13,260 nt of DNA from Pseudomonadota bacterium. Its GTDB lineage: Bacteria > Desulfobacterota > Anaeroferrophillalia > Anaeroferrophillales > Tharpellaceae. How positions within the stretch are numbered: position 1 is the first letter of the stretch; each line of letters starts with the position of its first letter. The notes below the pieces were generated by a model. The model was not told the origin of the DNA, made no database searches, and saw only the letters and a list, made by a program, of their open reading frames with translations. The position numbers and the translations under genes were made by a program. The stretch is from NCBI GenBank assembly GCA_015486505.1, contig WFRP01000306.1, forward strand, positions 1-13,260. The letters run 5' to 3'. Below, one piece after another: positions 1 through 4,376 of this stretch.

Positions 1-214
1 AGTTGCGATCGCCGTCATCCTTGTTGATGTTCTCCAGGGCCTCCTTATCGGCGCTGCGGGTTCTCCAGGCGCCGCCGTAACTTAAAGTGACATCGCAGTC
101 CATCCCGGCCCCGTTGCCGAAGTCGAGGTTGAAAGCCGGGGCTGCAGCCGGAATCAGCAGCAGGTTCAACATAACCAGCAACCTCAAAATGTATCTTCCC
201 TTTCCTCTACACAT
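1..214 (-). CDS. DUF1302-like outer-membrane protein, N-terminal part (runs off window)
   Basis: The reading frame starts at the ATG at 214-212 and runs leftward off the window, so only the first 71 residues are visible. A very strong ribosome binding site (AGGAGGAGG) lies 6 bases upstream. Residues 1-27 form a signal peptide: a basic start (MCRGKGR), a hydrophobic core rich in Leu and an AAAPA-type cleavage site. The mature start has the pattern of DUF1302 proteins: FNLDFGNG, then a DVTLSYGGAWRTR strand and a DDGDRN motif. DUF1302 proteins are predicted outer-membrane beta-barrels, often encoded near hydrophobic-substrate catabolism genes; their biochemical role is not well established. The gene is divergent from the catabolic operon and has its own sigma-54-type promoter at 293-309. 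A role in uptake of the operon's substrate is inference. The family call rests on a short segment. Confidence 0.68.
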   Translation of the reverse strand, partial: MCRGKGRYILRLLVMLNLLLIPAAAPAFNLDFGNGAGMDCDVTLSYGGAWRTRSADKEALENINKDDGDRN

Positions 215-292
215 TAAATCCTCCTCCTAGTTACTTAATTCCCTTAATATCGTTTAATGAAAAAAAACAGAAATCTGCCCCCCACGAACAAC

Positions 293-309
293 AGCAATAC
301 TTATGCCAA
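293..309 (-). promoter_or_regulatory. sigma-54 (RpoN) -24/-12 promoter for the DUF1302-like gene
   Basis: Read on the minus strand, the site is TTGGCATAAGTATTGCT. It has GG at -24 and GC at -12, separated by exactly 10 bases, and matches the TTGGCA and TTGCW parts of the consensus. The predicted start of transcription is near 283, leaving a leader of about 70 bases before the ATG at 214. Transcription would need an enhancer-binding ATPase; the palindromes at 343-359 and 403-417 are candidate binding sites. Confidence 0.62.
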
Positions 310-342
310 CACCACTAAAACCGCTCAAGGCCTTGAAAATTA

Positions 343-359
343 TGAATATTTAATATTCA
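343..359. promoter_or_regulatory. palindrome upstream of the left sigma-54 promoter
   Basis: Perfect 7-bp arms TGAATAT / ATATTCA are separated by TTA. The centre lies about 70 bases upstream of the predicted transcription start of the DUF1302-like gene. This would suit an activator site or a binding site for another DNA-bending regulator. The function is inferred from position and symmetry only. Confidence 0.35.
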
Positions 360-402
360 CACCGGACAAAGCAAACCGGCAATGACGCTATAGAGACATA
401 TT

Positions 403-417
403 TTGTCAGTATGACAA
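403..417. promoter_or_regulatory. palindrome, candidate upstream activating sequence
   Basis: Perfect 6-bp arms TTGTCA / TGACAA are separated by GTA. The centre is about 127 bases upstream of the predicted sigma-54 start site, within the usual range for enhancer-binding proteins. No second identical site was seen. Confidence 0.35.
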
Positions 418-578
418 CAACCATCTCCAGCGATTGCGGCCGGAGAAAGACCCGGCGACCACAGCGAAAAACAAGGCGGCACCAGCCGGCCGCCAACAAC
501 CCGGGCGCCCCTTATCCCGACCTGGAGCGATCAGATCCGATGCCGGACAGATAAGCAAGACACTCAAATACCAATTTT
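418..578. other. GC-rich non-coding stretch
   Basis: This segment lies between the presumed regulatory region of the left gene and repeat copy A. It is visibly GC-richer than the AT-rich sequence on both sides (for example runs of CCGGCCG and CCCGGGCG). Short open frames exist on both strands, but none has a ribosome binding site or a recognisable product. It could be the decayed outer flank of a mobile element, by analogy with the right-hand repeat pair, which abuts a transposon remnant. I found no sequence match that proves this. Confidence 0.3.
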
Positions 579-702
579 CTAATGCGGGAACAGACTCCCG
601 CAACCCAAAAGGAAGTTACTGGCCCGCAAATAAGTACTCTTATCAGAACATTTTCTGACTGTTAAATCTTGTTTTTTGGTGCAGAAAATAACCTGCAAGG
701 TA
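579..702 (+). repeat. structured repeat, copy A (type I)
   Basis: A 124-bp unit starts CTAATGCGGGAACA and ends ACCTGCAAGGTA. It contains successive inverted repeats: GCGGGA/TCCCGC (585-602), ATAAG/CTTAT around TACT (630-643), a long element with outer arms ATTTTCTG/CAGAAAAT (about 650-689), and ACCT/AGGT around GCA (691-701). A second GC stem present in the other copies is degenerate here. Copy A is followed without a gap by copy B. Its closest relative is copy D at the right end (inverted), with differences concentrated in the second-stem region. Confidence 0.88.
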
Positions 703-835
703 CTAATGCGGGAACAGATCCCGCAACCCAAACAGGGCCTTACGACCCGCAAATAAGTACTCTTATCAGAACATTTTCTTGTTTTTACAGTTGAAAAAAG
801 CTGTCGAAAAAAACAAGAAAATAACCTGTAAGGTA
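703..835 (+). repeat. structured repeat, copy B (type II)
   Basis: This 133-bp unit is directly joined to copy A. It shares the start, the GCGGGA/TCCCGC stem, the ATAAG/CTTAT stem and the ACCTGTAAGGT end. It differs in its long hairpin (about 774-822), whose arms are TTTTCTTGTTTTT and AAAAAAACAAGAAAA with an inner ACAG/CTGT stem. It is the same length as copy E and differs from it at about six positions. Together, A-B and D-E make a ~256-bp inverted repeat at the two ends of the locus. Confidence 0.88.
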
Positions 836-888
836 CTAAATAACGGTTTATAATCGCTTGAAATCAAGTGATTTCCCTACGTCTTTGC

Positions 889-926
889 GCCTCTGCGCGA
901 GATAAAAGCAGTTTTCGCGCAGAGGC
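889..926. repeat. 12-bp perfect stem-loop, dispersed intergenic repeat type
   Basis: Arms GCCTCTGCGCGA (889-900) and TCGCGCAGAGGC (915-926) are perfect inverted repeats around a 14-base loop. Together with the preceding TCTTTGC, it resembles the TTTGCGYCTCTGCG-type intergenic repeats that I recall being scattered in many bacterial genomes. A short palindrome (860-875) precedes it. There is no downstream T-run on either side typical of a terminator. Confidence 0.55.
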
Positions 927-1334
927 CTGAGAATCAGAAATAGGAGAAAAAGTACAGTCTATCTGTATAATATGAATATATGCGGCCGTGATAACGGTTG
1001 GGGATCTGCAAATCAGAGACCATAGAAAAATGTTGACGATACAGTCATACACCGTTATAAAAATCCTGTCAACTTTGATCTCAAGATCGAATAAATGCGA
1101 AGCATCACCATAAAAAATCTTGTAAACCGGTTGATTATCACAGATAATCCGGCCGGGTTTATTGCGCCTTCGTCCGCTCCCGGCGATCTGCAAAAGCTTA
1201 CGCAGCATAAATATGTTTCAATAATGACAGGCAATGTCTTCATAAGGACAATACGGGTTGCCCACTTCCAGAATAAACTTTGCAGACATACCCTGCTAAC
1301 GGTCCTGCAAAATATTTTCCGCAAAGGTTCCAGA

Positions 1335-1380
1335 CACAATATATAGAGTCGTTAAGCACTCTCAACCACAATATATAGTG
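1335..1380. promoter_or_regulatory. duplicated 12-bp motif, candidate enhancer sites
   Basis: CACAATATATAG occurs exactly twice, at 1335-1346 and 1367-1378, 32 bases apart. The second copy extends to CACAATATATAGTG, which is close to a palindrome. Between them lies an AGAGT/ACTCT inverted repeat (1345-1362). The motif copies sit about 133 and 100 bases upstream of the predicted start from the sigma-54 promoter at 1446-1461, where enhancer-binding activators usually bind. The role is inferred from position and repetition. Confidence 0.5.
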
Positions 1381-1445
1381 TTATTAAAATATCTTCAGGA
1401 ATTTTCGCATAATTGCCGCGACAACGGAAAAACAGGATGGATTAT

Positions 1446-1461
1446 TTGGCACATTTGTTGC
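1446..1461 (+). promoter_or_regulatory. sigma-54 (RpoN) -24/-12 promoter for the catabolic operon
   Basis: The sequence TTGGCACATTTGTTGC matches the consensus closely: TTGGCAC at -24, TTGC at -12, and exactly 10 bases between GG and GC. Predicted transcription start is near 1473, about 65 bases before the ATG at 1538. No equally good promoter was seen further down before the terminator at 10881, so this promoter may serve the whole rightward gene run. Activator dependence is inferred from the sigma-54 class. Confidence 0.68.
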
Positions 1462-1537
1462 CTTTTTTAATCTCCAGAGGGTAACACCCGGCGCAAAAGC
1501 CAACCGACTTACTTTTACAAATGAAAGGAGCGAATCT

Positions 1538-1741
1538 ATGAAAACCGAGGACAAAACATACGGTGTCGAATTAGACCCCATCACTCTGCAAAAGGGCGAA
1601 TCAATCACTGTAAACATTGGCCCCAAGGTCAAGGTAGTGCTGCGGCTGACCGGCGTGGGTCAACCGGAGATCTGGACCGACCACAGCACAAGTATCGTAA
1701 GACCATTTGAATGGTGGTACGAGCTTAATGAAACCTGCTGA
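1538..1741 (+). CDS. 67-aa protein of unknown function, first gene after the sigma-54 promoter
   Basis: The start is set by AAAGGAG about 8 bases upstream of the ATG. The protein is soluble, without signal peptide or membrane segment, and looks beta-rich (alternating hydrophobic residues in ITVNIGPKVKVVLRLTG at about 23-39), followed by a Trp-containing tail (IWTD at 45-48, EWWYEL at 58-63). I do not recognise a family. It is the first reading frame behind a well-formed sigma-54 promoter, which argues that it is real. Its last residues (ETC and the stop) coincide with the border of repeat copy C: the stop TGA lies inside the CTGATG that corresponds to the CTAATG start of other copies. The natural C-terminus may therefore have been replaced by insertion of the repeat. 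A small regulator or ligand-binding protein is possible but not supported by any motif. Confidence 0.6.
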   Translation: MKTEDKTYGVELDPITLQKGESITVNIGPKVKVVLRLTGVGQPEIWTDHSTSIVRPFEWWYELNETC

Positions 1742-1880
1742 TGTGGGAACAGATCACGCAACCCAAACGGAGCCTTGCGGCCCGCGCCCAAGGGCACTTC
1801 CGGTGGTCGCAAATAAGTACTCTTATCAGAAAATTTTCTTGTTTTTTTTACAGTTGGAAAAGATTGTTGAAAAAAACAGG
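1738..1880 (+). repeat. structured repeat, copy C (single, diverged, type II)
   Basis: This is a lone copy between the 67-aa gene and the Fe-S protein gene. It keeps the core ACGCAACCCAAAC, the CCTTGCGGCCCGC segment, AAATAAGTACTCTTATCAGA and the long TTTTCTTG... hairpin. A 25-base insertion (1786-1810) adds the small stems GCCC/GGGC and CAC/GTG. Several stem pairs have changed so that they stay paired only as G-T/G-U: in the long hairpin CTTG now faces CAGG, and ACAG faces TTGT. The ACCTGTAAGGT end is missing; the copy fades into the sequence after 1880. It lies in the leader of the downstream genes. Confidence 0.8.
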
Positions 1881-1895
1881 CCGCTTTGAGTAGCG

Positions 1896-1923
1896 CCTCA
1901 CTAAAAAGTCACCTCACTAAAAA
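1896..1923 (+). repeat. 12-bp direct repeat before the Fe-S protein gene
   Basis: CCTCACTAAAAA occurs at 1896-1907 and again at 1912-1923, a 16-base period, ending just before the ribosome binding site (AAGGAG) of the gene at 1941. It may be a regulator half-site pair or a slippage duplication; nothing shows which. Confidence 0.5.
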
Positions 1924-1940
1924 ATAAGGAGAAAAACAGC

Positions 1941-2678
1941 ATGTGTGCCGAAAAAGAGATGCAAACCAAGGAAGAGCTTACCCGGAGCGTCAAGGATTAT
2001 GCTTTAGAGACCCTGGGAGCGGATCTGGTGGGAATCGCCAGCGCCGACGACCCTCATTTCGTCCGGGCGCCGAAGGGCCATCACCCGACGGAACTTGTGG
2101 AAGGGGCGAAATCGGTTGTCGTATTGGGCATCAGGCAAATGAAGGAAACTGTTTCCCATCCGCTGTCGGAAATGCACAGCAAGCATTACGATTTGATGAA
2201 TATCTGGCTTGAAGAGGCCAGTTACCGGATGGCGAGAAAGCTGAAGGATATGGATTTTTCCGCCTTGTTTATTCCCGAAACCGACCCTTATGAGAAGTTT
2301 TTGATCCAGCGCAATGCCGGCTACCCGCGGTTTCACACCGTCTTCTGCCACATTCACGCGGCGGTCGCGGCCGGCCTTGGGAGAAGAGGAAAGATCGGAG
2401 TCGTGTTGACCCCGCAGTTCGGACCTCTGCAGCGCTGGACCAGTATCATTACCACCGCGGATCTGACCCCGGATCCGAAGATTGAAGGAGAAATCTGCCT
2501 CGATTTCATCAAACCCGGCAGTTGCCAGAAGTGTGTCGATGAATGTCCGAGTTCATCCCTTCGCGCCTGGCCGGAAGAAGGTGGAGTGCAAATGTATAAA
2601 TGCGCACATAACAACGGGAAACTAGGACGCGGCGTCATGTGCGCAAACTGCCTTGCCGCCTGCCCCGTGGGCAGATAA
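1941..2678 (+). CDS. QueG/reductive-dehalogenase-like 4Fe-4S protein
   Basis: A 245-residue cytoplasmic protein; start chosen by AAGGAG about 9 bases upstream. Residues 15-170 resemble the core shared by epoxyqueuosine reductase (QueG) and reductive dehalogenases, including the AGLGRRGKIG loop (144-153) and the following LTPQFGP strand. The C-terminus carries two ferredoxin-type motifs: C195-x2-C198-x3-C202-P and C234-x2-C237-x3-C241-P, with extra cysteines C186 and C221, enough for two 4Fe-4S clusters. It is much shorter than QueG (about 350-390 aa), and has no Tat signal, so it is unlikely to be a respiratory dehalogenase. Whether it binds cobalamin cannot be told. It is followed 29 bases later by a flavodoxin-like gene, suggesting an electron-transfer pair. 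The name describes similarity; substrate unknown. Confidence 0.8.
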   Translation: MCAEKEMQTKEELTRSVKDYALETLGADLVGIASADDPHFVRAPKGHHPTELVEGAKSVVVLGIRQMKETVSHPLSEMHSKHYDLMNIWLEEASYRMARKLKDMDFSALFIPETDPYEKFLIQRNAGYPRFHTVFCHIHAAVAAGLGRRGKIGVVLTPQFGPLQRWTSIITTADLTPDPKIEGEICLDFIKPGSCQKCVDECPSSSLRAWPEEGGVQMYKCAHNNGKLGRGVMCANCLAACPVGR

Positions 2679-2707
2679 TTTGAATTTATAATGGAGGGTC
2701 TTAAGGA

Positions 2708-3352
2708 ATGAGGATGCTCGTTGCCTATTTTTCCTGTACGGGATACACGGAAGAGCTTGCCCTGGCCATACGCGCCGAACTGGAAAGCCGGGGCCATGAA
2801 GTCGTCGTCGAAAAGATAAAGCCGGCGGTTACCTATTCGTGGCTACGGGAGGCGGCCCGGGACTTCCCCCGGTATCCCTCCATCATTTTTTCCCTGGTAA
2901 GCGCCTCCTGGAAAGAGCACCATATGCGCACCTACAACCAGGTGGAAGAGGACATTCAGGCCCTGCGCTACCCGGACATATCCGAATTCGACCGGATCTG
3001 TGTCGGCGGGCCGAAATGGGCCCAGATGTCCTACCCGGTGGCCCGCTACCTGCAAATTGTCCGGGGCATTCGCGGCAAAAAGGTCGGCACTTTCTGCACG
3101 GTCGGCGGCCCGCCCCTGCCCGTGTTCGAAGAGGAATTCGTCTTTGAGCCCATGCGCAGATTGCTCGAGCGCATGGGGGCCCAGGTGGTCGGTCGGGTCT
3201 GCATATCGAGCGCCTACCATGCGGCCCGGCTTATGCCGCTGTTTCGGCTTATAAGCCGCATCCGTTTCCACCGGCCGATTGCCGATTTCCTGCTGGAAAG
3301 CGAATACGGCAAAACCGGTGTCAAAGATTTCTGCACGGCAGTTGAACAGTAA
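2708..3352 (+). CDS. flavodoxin-like protein
   Basis: A 214-residue soluble protein with a flavodoxin fold. The first strand and FMN-phosphate loop are clear at the N-terminus: MLVAYFSCTGYTEELA (3-18), matching the (S/T)xTGxT pattern. The second flavin loop is probably VGGPKWAQMSYPV (99-111), and a third at TVGGPP (131-136). It is longer than a classical flavodoxin (about 140-175 aa) because of an insertion at about 40-85 with aromatic residues and a basic C-terminal tail from about 175. It sits between the Fe-S protein gene and the MerB-like gene, with short spacing on both sides, so co-expression is very likely. Probable role: FMN-dependent electron carrier or oxidoreductase partner for the upstream Fe-S protein (inference). 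Confidence 0.82.
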   Translation: MRMLVAYFSCTGYTEELALAIRAELESRGHEVVVEKIKPAVTYSWLREAARDFPRYPSIIFSLVSASWKEHHMRTYNQVEEDIQALRYPDISEFDRICVGGPKWAQMSYPVARYLQIVRGIRGKKVGTFCTVGGPPLPVFEEEFVFEPMRRLLERMGAQVVGRVCISSAYHAARLMPLFRLISRIRFHRPIADFLLESEYGKTGVKDFCTAVEQ

Positions 3353-3366
3353 GAGAGGAAGGGCAA

Positions 3367-4269
3367 ATGGCCAAAAAATACGGAGATACGGTTCTTTTCC
3401 GAATCAATCGCTTCAGCGACACGACCAAGCAGATCAAACGCTTTATCTATGAATCCGTGCTGTCCACCGGCGCCGCCCCCAAGGTAGCCGAAATCGTCGA
3501 AGAGTTCAAACTGCCGGAAGCACAGGTGCGAGAAAGTCTGCACGACCTCCAGGGCGGCATCATCATCGCCCTGCAGAACAAGGATCACACCCGCATTGAT
3601 GAGTTCCAGGGGCAAAAACTGGCGGATGACGTTGTGCTTCCCGAACTTGGTGAGATTTATTACGCCCGGCCTTTTGCCAATTTCAAGACCCAGCACCGCA
3701 TCTACGTGGACGGGGAGCAGAAGTGGTATGGCGAGTGCCCGGTGGAATGTACGACCATATCCTATTTCTTTCCCGGCAAGGAGGTTACGGTCCGCTCCAT
3801 CGCCCATGATACCGGCGAGCCGATCGAAATCGTGGGCCGGGACGGGGAACTTCTGGATTACTCGCCCCGCTCGCTACGGATCTACTGGGGCAAGCCTTTC
3901 GGAGCCTGGTTGAGTACGAAGGGGCATGAAGGCGATTTCATCTTCACCTGCGACAGCAATTACTTCTTCAGTTCAGAGAAGGGTTACAACGAGTGGAAAC
4001 GTTCCCGGCCGCATGAGAAGGGACAGATATTCACGCCGGTTATGATCAATCACCTGCTGCGCATATTCAATTACGGCCACGAGCGGTTTGACTTTCAGTA
4101 TCATTTCCCGCTGCTCGAAATCCTGTTGGCCGCTTTCACGACCGGGATCATCCGGCTCTATATGGTGGTTATTCCGGTTCCCAATCCATTTTTTCTGTCG
4201 ATGGTCAATTTTTTCCGGGATTTGTACAAGAACGGCTACAAGCTGTTTCTCGAGGTCAAACCCTGGTGA
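3367..4269 (+). CDS. alkylmercury-lyase (MerB)-like protein with C-terminal extension
   Basis: A 300-residue soluble protein, starting 14 bases after the flavodoxin stop behind AGGAAGG. Residues 20-75 form a winged-helix-like segment, as in the N-terminus of organomercurial lyases. Residues about 95-210 resemble the MerB catalytic domain: a dimer-like strand RIYVDGEQKWYGEC, the DTGEPIEI motif (148-155), and FTCDSNYFFSSEKGYNEW (193-210). In MerB the catalytic triad is Cys-x2-Asp and a second Cys; here the aligned residues appear to be C124, E127 and C195, so the Asp is replaced by Glu. The last 85-90 residues are an extra aromatic-rich region not found in MerB. The genes around it encode redox and acyl-CoA enzymes and no mer gene is visible, so mercury detoxification is unlikely to be its main role; cleavage of another bond or CoA-related chemistry is speculation. 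Confidence 0.6.
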   Translation: MAKKYGDTVLFRINRFSDTTKQIKRFIYESVLSTGAAPKVAEIVEEFKLPEAQVRESLHDLQGGIIIALQNKDHTRIDEFQGQKLADDVVLPELGEIYYARPFANFKTQHRIYVDGEQKWYGECPVECTTISYFFPGKEVTVRSIAHDTGEPIEIVGRDGELLDYSPRSLRIYWGKPFGAWLSTKGHEGDFIFTCDSNYFFSSEKGYNEWKRSRPHEKGQIFTPVMINHLLRIFNYGHERFDFQYHFPLLEILLAAFTTGIIRLYMVVIPVPNPFFLSMVNFFRDLYKNGYKLFLEVKPW

Positions 4270-4283
4270 CCCCTCCCGGGGGT
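4269..4283 (+). other. GC hairpin directly after the MerB-like gene
   Basis: ACCCC and GGGGT arms enclose a short C-rich loop, beginning in the stop codon of the upstream gene. There is no T-run, so it is not a standard terminator. It lies in the 107-base gap before the next gene and may stabilise or attenuate the upstream message. A chance palindrome is possible. Confidence 0.3.
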
Positions 4284-4376
4284 ATCCGCATTTTAATTCG
4301 CATTTCATTAGCGCCCGCCGCGAAAGCCAGGGAACGAAAGTCGGGTGTTTTTATAATCTTATGGAGGTACTGTTTT

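Larger units (their letters stand above)
836..1440. other. about 600 bp with no convincing gene
   Basis: This AT-rich stretch lies between repeat copy B and the second sigma-54 promoter. It contains a GAAATCA/TGATTTC palindrome (860-875), a 12-bp-stem hairpin (889-926), a GATTATC/GATAATC palindrome (1133-1149) and the duplicated CACAATATATAG motif (1335-1378). Open frames on the minus strand (864-1208 and 1055-1339) overlap each other, lack convincing ribosome binding sites and resemble no family I know. A 23-codon minus-strand frame at 1218-1289 is discussed as a finding. Confidence 0.5.

Noticed and set aside
579..835. Tandem structured repeats considered as an integron attC array or CRISPR array
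   Set aside because: No GTTRRRY/RYYYAAC core sites were found, no cassette genes lie between units, and there are no regularly sized unique spacers; the units are directly joined and about 125-133 bp long.
1307..1320. Minus-strand GG-N10-GC element with TTGCA at -12
   Set aside because: The -24 element is poor, and the predicted start would leave almost no leader before the only candidate frame at 1289.
864..1339. Overlapping minus-strand open frames of 114 and 94 residues
   Set aside because: Their ends read through the hairpin repeat at 889-926 (giving a typical spurious RAEAQRRRE-like tail), they overlap in different frames, and neither resembles a known family.
4352..4357. Perfect TATAAT as a sigma-70 -10 box before the CoA-disulfide reductase gene
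   Set aside because: No -35 element lies at 16-18 bases upstream, and a start site here would fall in the ribosome binding site.
4266..4376. Upstream GTG start for the CoA-disulfide reductase
   Set aside because: It would add 37 residues unlike the family before the FAD-binding strand and overlaps the previous stop; the ATG at 4377 has a strong ribosome binding site and gives the normal N-terminus.
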